Of a DNA stretch of 64,000 nt, positions 1 to 11,885 are shown piece after piece. Made by a program: the position numbers and the translations under genes. Position 1 is the stretch's first letter, and every line of letters begins with the position of its first letter. Under the pieces are notes generated by a model, which worked only from the letters and a program-made list of their open reading frames with translations, made no database searches and was not told where the DNA came from. Location of the stretch: assembly GCA_964017195.1 (NCBI GenBank), contig OZ024898.1, forward strand, positions 4,442,482 through 4,506,481. The letters are read 5' to 3'. This DNA comes from Siderastrea radians (taxonomy: Eukaryota > Cnidaria > Anthozoa > Scleractinia > Rhizangiidae).

Positions 1-470
1 TCTGTTTGATTCTGTCGATTCTGCTTGCTGCTGTCTTCAACAATAGAGTTTAAGCCATAGAAAAATGCGCGCATGTGATTTTTGTTCACTCGTCAGAAAC
101 TCACCCGTTGTCAGTGAAGTATTTTCCATGCTGTTTTTATTTTTATTTTTTTTTTATTTAAGACCGTTTTATCGATTCTAGGATTTTTTTCCTACCACTA
201 AGAAGATGAAAGGTTGTGATCAACATCGCTGTTGACTACATTGTGAGAAAAAAGTTAGTAAACGTTAATTATTAACCGACTTTTTTCCCCGTTTGCTGTT
301 TACTGACTAGAGGTATACCCCATTTACACCCTCTTCTTGGCCATTTTAGGCCATTTCATGCAAACAATTGATGCAAGAAAATGTTGCCAGGTGGTGAAAA
401 ATGGCCGAATTTTGGCTGACAAGGAGCCTTTTCAGATCTCTTGGCCATTTTAGGCCGTTTCATACCAACA

Positions 471-937
471 TCTACCTGGATTTTTGAAAACGGTACCGAT
501 CAGTCGAGGTGTCCGAGCCGGTGTGTCGCGAGTGCTTTTTTGTCGTTCAGAAACTACCTCCATAGTAGGCAATATAAAAATTATGAGTGCCAGGAGTCCT
601 TTTTTCTTCTCCCCTCTCTCTCCTTCCTTCTCTTTTCTCTCTCGATGTCGCTGTCTTCGATCTCTACCAACTCGAAAGCCTAAGCTCCTTTGGTCAGTGG
701 CACGTTTTACATTTCATGATTTATGTAATTTGTTGTTCTTATTGTTTTCTTACTTTTGTAATGTATTGTAATTTCTGTAGTAACCTTTTGGAACAGTGCA
801 AAAAATAAAAAATCTGAAAAATCTGAAATCTCGTGTGGTTTCGAGGCTGCTCGAAGTCATAAAACCTCGGTTTCAGTGTCGTTCCGGTGAAAAAGGGGCA
901 AATCATGAGGAGCCACCTTTTCAAAAATCCAGGTAGA
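471..937. mobile_element. MITE with about 20-bp terminal inverted repeats
   Basis: The left end tctacctggatttttgaaaa is matched by its reverse complement at 918-937. Just upstream, ccattttaggcc occurs twice (near 341 and 446), showing further repetitive DNA. Confidence 0.65.
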
Positions 938-1080
938 CTACCGTATATGATCGATTAAGCGCCGCTACTCGAATAAGCGCCGCTCTCGAATAAGCGCCGC
1001 ACCTTAACCGAAAATAATTTAATAAGCGCCGCTCTCGAATAAGCGCCGCAGCGCTAATTTGGGTATCGTTCATGTGTTCA

Positions 1081-1140
1081 AAAAACGAGGGGAGACTGGG
1101 GAAGAGGACGCGTCCTCTTCCCCAGTCTCCCCTCGTTTTT
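1081..1140. repeat. Perfect 60-bp palindrome
   Basis: The 30 bases 1081-1110 are exactly reverse-complementary to 1111-1140 with no spacer, centred on GGACG/CGTCC. It can form a long hairpin or cruciform. Confidence 0.95.
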
Positions 1141-1213
1141 TCCCGCTCTTTCGCTCGCTTTCTTTTTCGCTCGCGCTCGACTATCTGAACGCCTGGAACA
1201 GGCTATTTTTAAC

Positions 1214-1330
1214 TGTATTTGAACAGCAATACTTTCACAAAGACACTGAGAAACTGTATCCATGTTACCTTTTGTATTTGAGCAGCAATACTTTCACAGA
1301 GACTGAGAAACTGCGTTCATGATACCTCTT
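1214..1330 (+). repeat. Tandem pair, unit about 58 bp
   Basis: The stretch gtatttga-cagcaatactttcaca followed by actgagaaactg occurs twice in succession, with a third start (gtatttcatt) at 1330. Confidence 0.8.
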
Positions 1331-1875
1331 GTATTTCATTCGGAATAATTTTATATTAAATTGTGCATACCTAGTATGCGCCTCACTTAATTCTCTCTAT
1401 ATTCCCCTCACTGTTTTACCCGTAGTTGAAATAAGCGCCGCTCTCGAATAAGCGCCGCACCTTTAATAGGGAAAACTAAATAAGCGCCGCGGCCCTTAAT
1501 CGATCATTTACGGTATATATATTTAACTATTTCAATGAGAGTATGTTAAAAGAAATTCATAAGTACCAGCGAAAAAAAAATGTGGAGCTCCGCTTTTAGG
1601 CTTGGCTAAATCTATATATTTAGAAGCTTAGTACTTGGTCTACTATAAAGGATTTATCTACACAGTTCAATTATTTGACCGCACGTCACTTTCACTGTAC
1701 AACGGCGAGTTAATCTATCAGTTTGTAACAGACTAATATACAAGACCAACTCCCAGAAAAAGCCGCTTATTTTGGAGAGTTTTCTCACCTTGCTATTGCG
1801 TGAGGTTAACGAGCACAAAATTCGGCAAAATAACACTGCCTTTGAACTTTACTCTCTCGTTTAATACCAATATAG

Positions 1876-2104
1876 ACTGCGTTTCTCGAAAGCCCCTAAA
1901 AGTTTTCGGTTACGAAAATGCCATTTCGCAAACATAAATCACTCATTCTTCAAGGCTGTCATTTTAACACGTGTTTGAGGTCAGAAAATTTTAACTCAAA
2001 GTTTCCTGCTTAGAGACGTCTTTGTTTACAAGTTATAGTGCGAATTATTTTGCCCGAAATCGGCCCGAAAAGTTTCGGGGCTTTCGAGAAACGCACGCCA
2101 GTCC
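1876..2104. repeat. Foldback repeat
   Basis: gactgcgtttctcgaaagcc near 1877 is matched in reverse complement by ggctttcgagaaacgca near 2079-2096, and the similarity extends over about 38 bases. Confidence 0.6.
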
Positions 2105-3189
2105 CATTCCCCTCAAGCACGGAACCCTCGCAAGTGTGTCCGCGCGAGTTGTCTTGGGAGAAATTTCCATTTCGCCATCGCCTGCGACCGAATCAAAACT
2201 ATTCTTTGAGTGGCATCGTACACCCACAGGCCTACCAATTTCTGTTTATGGTGTTGAGCTCTTACAAGTGGCTGTATCAGTTGTCGAACTAGCCTCCGTC
2301 TAAAGGTGATGTTTAGAGCTCTTTAAACTGTTAGAAGAAAACAATAAACACTGAAAATATCAGCACGTTGCTGGCTTTTGTTTTTCTGTGCTTGTTTTCT
2401 TGTTTGGAGGCTTGTGAGAGCGGTTTTCAAATTAAAATGTTTGACTCATCGAAAATAGAGAAGGAGAATAAGCGTGTAAAGTGGCCGGACCGACGATATC
2501 TTGACTCACCAAAAACAGATTTGTCCGATAAGCATTCACAAAAAATACCTGGCCATTCACACAATACGGCTTTGAACTATTATAAGGTCAAAAGTCTGTT
2601 TAATTCGTAGAAGGATTGAGTTTTAAAATTAAGCTCAAACTTTCGAACATCTTTGGCCAGACTGCGAACACAGTGGAACTTCAACACAATTCTGCCCTTC
2701 CTTCTCGACTCTCCCATCGCCGATCTTCGATCGGTCGTCGCGGCGATCAAAATCGCTGGCACGAATGGCTGTCGCGGCAGCGGGTACACTTGGAGCTACT
2801 TGGCGATTTCCGCTGGCGATCAATATTCGCCGCGACGAGCGTGTGTATATAAAAATCGCCTGTGCGGCTGGCTTCAGTAACGCCGTCTTTATTATCACAT
2901 AGGACTCTGATAGAGCAAGTAAAACTTTTCGTTACATACGAAAAATTTGTCAAGTTATCATTACAAACTCAAAGTAGTTGAAGCATAAATAAAATGAATT
3001 TTTGTCTTGATAAATTCGAATCTTTTGGGGGCCGTCTCTAGAAAACTGAAAAAAAAAAAAAACATTGCGCGACCGTCCTTGACAGTTTGACGGCTGCGGT
3101 AAACGTACATAAGCCGCTAACTCTCCATCGCTTCATGCTAACATTTTTACCTTTTTCAGTCATCTGCTAATACTGAAAAAAAAAAAAAC

Positions 3190-4250
3190 CAGGACTTAAG
3201 CGTTTTGCAAAGGAAATATCTTTCTCCTTCTTGTAAAGAAAACCCTGAGAAGTTAGTATTTATAATTTGAATCACAAATGCTGCCTGCTAAAACGGAACT
3301 CGTAAATGTTTTTCAATCTTTATTGGGAAATGGGAGAATGGATTGTGCAGTGGATGAAGTTAACGTCGTTCATTTTGATCTAGAAATTTATTCAACTCTC
3401 TAGCATTGTTCGGAGTTCATCTGAAACAGTTAAAAGGCTTAGGATGTATTCCAAGGGAGAATAAATAGTTATTTACTATTTTGAGTCTTCAAATTACTCC
3501 AGAAAGATGTTTTTTTTCCCCACGATTGTCCTCGAGGCACTTTTGGTATCTTAGAAACAAAGCTGAGCTTCCTCTTGGCGACCAATAATTTTTTTTAAGC
3601 CAACATGAGCAAATACACAAGACAATCACGTACGAGATCTGCCATCTTAACATTTTTAAGCGAGACGCGGAATTCTTTTCTTGTGATTTAATAACAAACG
3701 CGATCTCTCGTGGGGTTAAGAAATTCGAGTCATTTTTTTTCCGGGGTCAAAATTTGGTCAATAGCAACTGGGGTTTTTCTGCTCCGATTACAAAGCAAAA
3801 CATAGTTAACACATCCCGTTTTTACATATCAATAAGGTTTGTATCCAGTTTTTGAATTTATTTATCCCCACCTGCTGAAGAAGTTGGAGTTTACCAAAGG
3901 AGTACTTCTTCCTGTACAGTAGGTCATGTTTGTAGTACTGTACCGTTTTTTAGTCTCCTTTTCTACCGACAGCTGGAAAGATCAACTCCTTTCTTAGCAA
4001 CAACGAGCCAGCACAAAACTTTATCGCAATTGAAGCAAGAAGTGGTTATCAGGTTCAAAATCACGGGGCGAGGGTGTGCTTTAAGTTTAGTGAACGACGA
4101 CGCCAAAACTGTTTCCTGTGAAAACAGAAATTTAGTACGCAAAATACCAAACAACAATACAAAAAAACAATACAAAGCAAATTCTATCTAGCACTTGTTC
4201 TGTCTTTGGCGCAATGCCTTTGGCGTCATCCTATCGAGATCTTGGGAAGC
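3190..4250 (+). repeat. Diverged duplicate of 9370-10690, copy 1
   Basis: Shared in order with the later copy: gttttgcaaaggaaa, cgtaaatgtttt-caatctttattgggaaa, ttggtatcttagaaa with gctga, gcgaccaataattttt, then the stretch around catgtttgtagtac and a CTTGGGAAG end. No coding sequence is recognised in it. Confidence 0.65.
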
Positions 4251-4400
4251 TTATAAAATTCCCCCCCAAAAAGAAGAATATTTTAATGCAAACAAATGAT
4301 CTAACGCTGTCTGTAGGCTGGGTAGGTAATTTGGAAGTGGCACTTGGTGGTATGTCAGTGACAGAAATACAAAACGAAACAAGAATTCTGCATTGGAGCC

Positions 4401-5504
4401 CCTTAGGGGCCGATTACATGAGCTGGGTTGGCCCGGTTAGCAGGGCTGGCTCGGTATACCGAGATGACTGCTCAGCCCGGTATTACATGAGGCGAGCCAG
4501 CCCGCCTGCGGCTAAATTTAGAAGCTGTCGTGTGAAAAGATGGCTACATCAAAGAGCATGAACCAATTGTTTTTATTTTCGCCAATTCATTATTTTGGCG
4601 TATTATTTTCAGTTTTACGTAGCTTTATGGTCTGATAAATTTTTATGTGTTATATAGAAAGAGAAATATCGATCTTCTGGTGAGCCATTTTGCTTTGAAG
4701 CGAAATTTAGTGACGAGAAAGTGTTGTCCCGGCTAGCCGGGCTGGCCCGACAATCGCAATTATATGGTAAATTTTAAGGGGCCGATTACGTGAGGCGGGC
4801 TGGCCCGGTTAGCCGGGCTGGCTCGGTTTGCCGGGATCTCGGCACGTCTGTGAAACATATTAAAAATCAACTTTGCGATTACATGGAAAAATCTCAGCCC
4901 GGCTAGCTGGGATCCCAGCATCGCGATGCCGGGATCTCGGCTAGCCGGGCTGAAAATTTACCATATGTAATCGCGATTGCCGGGCCAGCCCGGCTAACCG
5001 GGACAACACTTTTTCGTCACTAAATTTCGCTTCAGAGCAAAATGGCTCACCAGAAGATCGATATTTCTCTTTCTCTATAACACATAAAGGTTTATTAGAC
5101 CATAAAGCTACGTAAAACTGAAAATAATACGCCAAAATAATGAATTGGCGAAAATAAAAACAATTGGTTCATGCTCTTTGCTGTAGCCATCTTTTCACAC
5201 GACAGCTTCTAAATCTAGCCGCAGGCAAGCTGGCTCGCCTCATGTAATACCGGGCTGAGCAGTCATCTCGGTACACCGCGCCAGCCCTGCTAACCGGGCC
5301 AGCCCGGCTCATGAAATCGGCCCCTAAGCCTGGCTAGCCGAGATCCCGGCATCGCGATGCCGGGATCCCAGCTAGCCGGGCTGAGATTTTTCCATGTAAT
5401 CGCAAAGTTGATTTTTAATATGTTTCTTAGACGTGCCGAGATCCCGGCAAACCGAGCAAGCCCGGCTAACCGGGCCAGCCCGCCTCATGTAATCGGGCCC
5501 TTAG
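4401..5504. mobile_element. Composite foldback element, arms in order A-B-A'-B'
   Basis: Segment A (about 4405-4775) recurs inverted as A' (about 4951-5327) with high identity over about 370 bases. Segment B (about 4776-4955) recurs inverted as B' (5328-5504). A and B both begin ggggccgattac, and the outer ends are followed by TTAG. The arms contain many GGCCCGG/TAGCCGGGC palindromes and a self-complementary ggcatcgcgatgcc. No reading frame of note lies inside. Confidence 0.8.
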
Positions 5505-6956
5505 TTTAAAGCTTGTGACAAGAAACTTAATTTAATTCTTGGCCATGGTTTAAATTAGATAAAGATATAAAAGTTGTATAACGTTTGGCAGAGAAATTTG
5601 TCGAGAAAATTCCAAAACTAATGGGAAAGGTCCCAATTTCTCGCGTTTTATATATCGATAAAAAGTCTTCAAATATAAATTTGCTATAAGTGTTATTTGC
5701 ATTGAGCATACCAATTAGAAAAACACCCCTTTTTCTTTTAGCCAGTTAGTATTTGTGATTTAACAAATGCTTAAGAGGTGTGCTCAGTACTATGGTGCTG
5801 TATAGTCAGTAAACAGTAAATTGTTTGACATAAATACGAAATACAATATGTAGGGGCTTTACTGCACACGGAAATTGGGAGATAAAAAAGTATTTGTCAC
5901 TTCTATGTTCCATGAAGTCAATAGTATTCTCCTTATATCGATCTGGAGAGCATACTGATGTAGCCCCGGCCCGTTTTGTTTTGTTTTTCGTTTATTTTTT
6001 ATCAGCACTGAAAAACAGTTTTAACATTTTCTTTATGTACATTCAAATAAATAAATGAAATCTGAAAAAAATTTCAAACATGTTCATGATATTCAGTAAA
6101 GAACGAAACTGCGTGATTTTTCGGTTTTTACGATGAAATGCTCAGGCACTTCCTTCGATCCATTGTAACCATTTGTTGATATAAGGGCCATCAATAAAAT
6201 GGTTTAGTAGCCATTTGTTCCGAAATCCTAAATCAAAATTAAATAGTTTCTGTCCGTTGGTTAATGCCAACCTCTTTGATACCCTTTTGAGAACAAAGGA
6301 AGCGACTTCCTTGGCTCTCAGTTGACAGTTTTAATCGTATATAAATGCTAGAAACCCTTTCAGTTCTACAGTCTAACCTCTCTCCTTTTTTTCCTCTTTT
6401 TTTCTTAACTGCCAGTATATTGATAACAACTAGTGGTTTCCATTGGAAAGTTAAGTGCTGCGGGTAAAGCGCATACAGAGGAACAGTGGTTTGACGACCA
6501 AAAGTGAATTCTCTTTTATGAAGACAACAGATGGCCTCAAACACAAAAATCGTGGTCGTTGTTGAAACGCGTGACGGACAAGTGCCCGTGACGGACGTCA
6601 GTGACGCATCCGTGACACAGATGTGACGAGTACGTTTTCCCCAAAAATCTTCCTCATGAATGAAAGAACGGAGAACGAAGTACAACAATTATTTTCAGGC
6701 AAATATTTGACTCAGAAGAGAACTGGTTTGCTTAAAAAAGCGTTTACTCAGATAAGAACTGCTTTGCTTCAAAAACGAATCGCGTTCAATCCTCGCTTCA
6801 TCGTGTAAAACGTTTTCTTCACCCGCTTTCAAACTCTTCGCCGCCTCGGCGCAAAAACGTGGCTTCGTACACGAAACAGGATTTCTCCACATCCCACTTT
6901 ATCGACAGCCGAATGTTCTTTAAGGTTCCAACGTTAAAGTGGTGTGTTTTCTTGTG

Positions 6957-7217
6957 GGGGGGGGGGGGGGGGCAGGGGGGCGGGAGACCGGGAGAAAAGG
7001 GTGCGGGAGGTGTACGGGAGGCGGGAGAAGAGGGGGCGGGAGGCGGGATTCCCAAGGTGGCGGGAAGCGGGAGAAAAAGGGAAAAATTACGCAACATTGC
7101 GCAATATTTCGCAATCGAAAAATTGCGAAGGGGCGGGAGCCAAAAAATACAGGGCGGGAACCGGGATTAAAGGGTACGGGAAGCGGGAGGTTTAAACCCC
7201 CCTGTCCCCCCCCCCCC
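6957..7217 (+). repeat. G-rich low-complexity tract with GCGGGAG repeats
   Basis: An uninterrupted run of about 17 G is followed by some 200 bases of GGCGGGAG-like repeats, then a C run near 7205-7217. On the + strand it is dense in G triplets that could form quadruplexes. Open frames across it are composition effects. Confidence 0.85.
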
Positions 7218-7599
7218 ACTTTCTTTCTGAATCGACTGACTCAATGAAATAAGCTTAAATACAACAAAATGAATCCTCGATAAAACATCGAATTTAATAA
7301 TTCCCCAGAGTTCCGGGAATTGCTAAAAATATTCTGATAAACGTATCGGCTGCAATTCAAGATAATTTACCTTCACTTGCTTTCAAACTCTTCGCGGCCT
7401 TCGCAAAAACGTGGCTTTCTACATGAAACGTAAACAGGCGAAGATCACTTCATCCACGGTCGAGTGTTCGACAACCGCCTCGATTCGATGGCCACGAAAT
7501 CGAGGCAAAGTTGGTGATAGACTTCGGGCACAGGGCTCCCAGGGTGGTCACGTACGCAGCCTGAATTAGTCTGTTGTGAAGTAAAAAAAAAAAAACAAG

Positions 7600-9381
7600 T
7601 AACCTCGTACCCAGGGTCCTCTCTCTTCCTCCCTCGAGAAAGTACCCTGGTTTCGGCTGGTCACGTGGCACCCAAAATCTGGGTGCTAACAAGAATGTGC
7701 TACAGGGGAGGGGTAGCAAAGTGTAAGATTGTTGTCACTAGTGTCAGAATGGTGGAAAGTACCAGAGGTGATGTAAGCTTTTTCGGGAATATTTGTGGTG
7801 ATAAGAACTCCTTTTATAAACAAGTATTTCTTCATTACATACGAACGTTCGACATCGAAGCGGTCCATGTTATTTTCGACTCAGAAAAACACGTTTGCAA
7901 GTCTGAATTTCAAAACACTGTCGCTAACCATCGCCCCATAGTCAGTCAACGGAAGCCGGCACGAGTCACAACATAACAAATTTACAACAAGGAGAGCCGT
8001 CGGCCTTATGCTTTACGGAGCTCAAAATGAAATGGAGTGTCAAGGATTAGGAAGGACTAATTTATTTTTGGCATCTCCAAGAAGGAACAGAATTTTCTGC
8101 AACCGTACACAAGACAGACAAACGGCGCGATGGTAAAATCAGGTTCAATACGCCGCGCCAACCAACTGAAACCACCGTTCTTGTAAGAATTTGAAGGTAA
8201 TTTGTTTTATTCCTGTCAAGTAGGCGAAATTGCTCTCACACCGCTGATTGACCAAAAAACACCTAACTTTTTTCACCACAAAACAGTGACAAGACAAAAT
8301 GAAAAATGTGCTAAACTAAATAACATTTATAATTAACAGCTTTGTTGACAAGAAGGTTGTACTCTGGTCTGCAGGATTATACCATTACATTGAAGCTTGC
8401 AGATAAAAATACACAAGTGCAGCGTGGGCTTTTATTATCAGAATTTTACTTGCATTATTAGGCCAATAAATAAAATATATAGCAAACAAATGAGTGCGTG
8501 ACATTTTGTTTGGGCAATACAAGCAGCTTCTTATCAAACACCTTCGGCAAATTCAAAACAGATCGAGCCTACCGTAAAACTGATTTTGTTGATGGGAAAT
8601 CTGCATTATTTGTGCTTCTGAAACGCCGCAGATAGTAGACTGTAGATTTTTACAGCGTTCCTGTCTTCGAAAAAAAGTGAGCTAATGACTTCCATTTCTC
8701 TGGGTGCTTTCCATTATATGATTCCGACCGGTCAGAGACCGCCGGACCGACCGCTGAATAATGGAACGACATTTTCCGATCGAAGCGATCTGTTACATTT
8801 CGAAAACAAAACGCGGGAAAATGAATGTAAGCAATGTTCAAAGAATCTATACCTCGAAACAGCACAAATTGTCAACATGCTTTAGACACGTACTGGGGAT
8901 AGTCATCGACGCACAACAGGAATACATTAATAATTCTGTTGGGTCAGTCGTTGTATAATTACAATCTCTGCACAGATAAGTCTGCACTGTCGCCGTCATG
9001 GATGTATCAAGCAAGAGAAGGAAGAGCGCTAATGGGAACAACAAGTTCGGTAAATGGAACGGTAAATTTCGGTCCGACCGATCCGACCGGTCAAAGTGGA
9101 CCACCTCCAGAGGTGGTCCCAAATATTCCGGTCTGACCAAACCGAAACGGACCTTTCCATTTGACTTCCGACCGAAATTTCCGAAATATTTGGCTTAATG
9201 GAAAGCACCCTCTGTCTTCGTGCGAGTTTGAAAGGATTTGCATTCGCTTTTCCCTTCGCTTCTTGAAGAAAAGCGAGTCCACCCTGGTGGGGAGCTGTTT
9301 GCTTAAGGGAGCCACGTGACCAGCCGAAACCAGGGTACTTTCTCGAGGGAGGAAGAGAGAGGACCCTGGGAACGAGGTTGA
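7600..9381. mobile_element. Element with about 75-bp inverted ends, holding a second MITE
   Basis: The left end around 7601-7672 (aacctcgtacccagggtcct, ctcgagaaagtaccctgg, ggctggtcacgtggc) is repeated inverted at 9307-9381. The ends resemble those of the hAT-type MITE at 19481. A clean target duplication is not seen because the flanks are A-rich. Confidence 0.65.
8701..9211. mobile_element. MITE with GACCGGTC-rich interior
   Basis: gggtgctttccatta at the left is matched by taatggaaagcaccc at the right. Near the ends, gaccggtcagagaccg and ccgaccggtc pair further, and a short inverted pair (ggaccacctc-cagaggtggtcc) lies near 9098-9120. It sits within 7600-9381. Confidence 0.65.
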
Positions 9382-10690
9382 AAAAACAGGACTCGAGTTT
9401 TGCAAAGGAAAGTTCTCTCCCCGTCCTTCCTTCGCAAGGAAGACATATTTTTCCGCAAATATCTTCTAGATTAAGTGAGGATTATCTGCCACAGGCTTGA
9501 TTACAGACTTGATCTCCGAATCACCAGGAAGACGTATTTCAGTTTCCGCAAATATCTTCAAGACCCTTTGGTATCGTGGAAATACAGCTGAACTCTCCTT
9601 AGGCGACCAATGTGAAGTATACAATTAATGAACATTCGTTTCTGTCTTGGTTCATTTCTACAATATTACCTCTCTCCTTTTTTTTATTTTTTTTCTCAAC
9701 TGCTAGTATATTAATAACATCAATAACAAATAAAACAGGGCTCGAGTTTTGCAAAGGAAAGTTCTTTCCCGCCGTCCTTCCTTCGCCAGGAAGACATTTT
9801 TCAGCAAATATCTTCAAGACCCTTTGGTATCCTAGAAAGACAGCTGAACTCCCCCTAGGCGACCAATAGTTTTTTGGGCGAAAACCGGAAAAAATGTATG
9901 CATGGTGTTAAAAATTTGAGCTACCATAACTGCATGCTAAAAGAAACTCACGTAAATGTTTCCAAATCTTTATTGGGAAAGAGAAGAGTGAAGTATACAG
10001 TTAATGAATAATCGTATTAAACAGTTAAAAAGTTGAACTTGTGTACCAAGTGAGGCCGATTATCTGTGAAAGGAAGACATAATCGCCAGGAAGACATATT
10101 TCAGTTTCCGCAAATATCTTCAAGAACCTTTGGTATCTTAGAAATGAAGCTGAACTCTCCTTAGGCGACCAATAATTTTTAAAAGATAACATTTTTTTGT
10201 ATTTCAGTTTACATAATAAGGATTGCACCCGTTTTCGAACTTATTTACCCCCAACTGCTAAAGAGGGTAGAAGTCTCCATAGAAGAACTCCGACCAGTTC
10301 GGTAAGTCACGTTTGTAGTACCGTTTTTAATCTCTTTTCTACCACCAGCGGGGGAGATCATTTCATTACTCAGTTAGAACAAAAATAGCAGGGGAGAGAG
10401 TTTATTGAAAGACTTTACCGAAGCAGCGTGTTCTACAGAGTTAAAAGATCTTGCTTTGGTGACGAAATTAAAATAGAAAATTAGTACAAAAACACAAAAC
10501 AACCTCGGTGAAGTGGCAATGCTTGCGAAATCTTGGGAAGGTAGGGAAACTGAAAAATTCTGAGTAAATGAGAAGATCTGCTAGCAAGTACAATACCAGA
10601 GTTTGTAACTTGGGTTGGTAATTAGCAGACTTTGAAAATTTTATTTCAGTGACAAAGCACAACAGGAAATATGTCACTGGGTTTCAAGGT
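9370..10690 (+). repeat. Diverged duplicate, copy 2, with internal re-duplications
   Basis: The module tcgagttttgcaaaggaaag, then gcaaatatcttcaagaccct, then gctgaactctccttaggcga appears around 9385-9612 and 9735-9868, and its second half again at 10082-10178. The rest parallels 3300-4250. A related pyrimidine block (acctctctcctttttttt) is at 6375 and 9669. Confidence 0.65.
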
Positions 10691-11024
10691 TGACGAGGAT
10701 TTAACTCTTGGATATCAAATGGTGGCAGTCAAACTTTTCTTGAATGGTTGACGGTTAACCTCGATTTACAGACACCCCGTTTATTATTTTAGGCTTAAAA
10801 TTCACTTCCAAATTTCATTCAGTCCTATTTCTTCCATATAGGTTACCATAAACGAACCAAAAGCATTCTTCAAGTGTAAAAAATAATTAACAATCAGACG
10901 GCTTTCCTTTATTCATTTGCGTAGTTTTCAGTGAGAAAACAAAACAGCGTTTAATTAATCTTTCGAACTTTCCAGTTTTAACAGGTGATTTTAAAAGGTT
11001 CCGACGTTAACAATGTTTAATAGT

Positions 11025-11885
11025 CTAATACTAAAATTATTCTTACAGAAAACCCTACTAAAAGATGTAAAGGATTAAAAAGATTTCACCTAAATTGTTT
11101 TTTCAAACTTACAAGCACGTTTCCCTTCTTCCTTTTTATTCAGTGGTAAAATTAAATTAATTTCTACGCTGAGGAAACGAAGGACAAACGTGAAATGACT
11201 GTAATTGATTCGGAATTGATAATTTTAGGGGGCAATATATATACGTAGATGCCTTTTCCCTCCAACGTTTTAGCCTTCTTTCAAATTATCTCGATAAGAT
11301 TTCATTCAATCCAAAAATGCTATCATAGGATCATAGTGCGAGTTCCCATAAATCTGAGAGAATTTTTTCTCGATTTTTAAAGTGAACGTAAAGAAAGAGA
11401 AGGGGGAGGAAAAATTGATGAATTTTAAGAAAATTGAAAATTTTTAAGAATTAAAGGTGAGTTAAAATTAAAATTTTAAAGTTAATAATTAATGGATGGA
11501 CACCAAATTAAAGGTGAGTTAAAATTTAAAGTTAAAACAACGCCAAGTGCTCTTGCATGGGGTTGGACTGTCTGGGGGTGTGTGCAAAAATTTATCCCTC
11601 TTTTATTTCTTTCTTAAATCTTATCATATTTCCTTAAAAACCACGTGTATTGCCTCTTTAACATTAAAATTATTCTTACAGAGAAGTACACTAAAAGAAA
11701 TTAAGGACTTAAAACATTTCACTTAAATTATATTTTTTTTAAACCTACCAGTGTATCACAGTTTCTGCCCTTCATTGACAGAATGAATTCAATTAATTTC
11801 GAATCCAAGGGTACGAAGGACAAACGTGAACAGGTTAAATGTTTGTAACGATTTCAGTTGATTTGGAATAGAAGTTGTTATTCAG
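11025..11885 (+). repeat. Diverged direct duplication, about 210 bp
   Basis: The stretch attaaaattattcttacaga, then aaggac/aggat, then ggacaaacgtga at 11025-11235 recurs at about 11665-11885. Between them, taaaggtgagttaaaat is itself doubled (11452 and 11509). Confidence 0.6.

Larger units (their letters stand above)
939..1515. mobile_element. Inverted-repeat element with AATAAGCGCCGC repeats
   Basis: The ends taccgtatatgatcgattaa (939) and its near reverse complement (to 1515) are inverted. Inside each end, the motif AATAAGCGCCGC recurs four or more times (960-1050 and 1430-1490). The middle holds a 60-bp palindrome and a tandem pair of about 58 bp (1214-1330). Confidence 0.7.

Noticed and set aside
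4214..4561. 115-codon open frame
   Set aside because: Its second half runs into the arm of the foldback element at 4401-5504, and no domain or splice site supports it.
6819..7247. Several overlapping Gly/Arg- or Pro-rich open frames
   Set aside because: They arise from the G-rich tract and have no start context, domain or splice structure.
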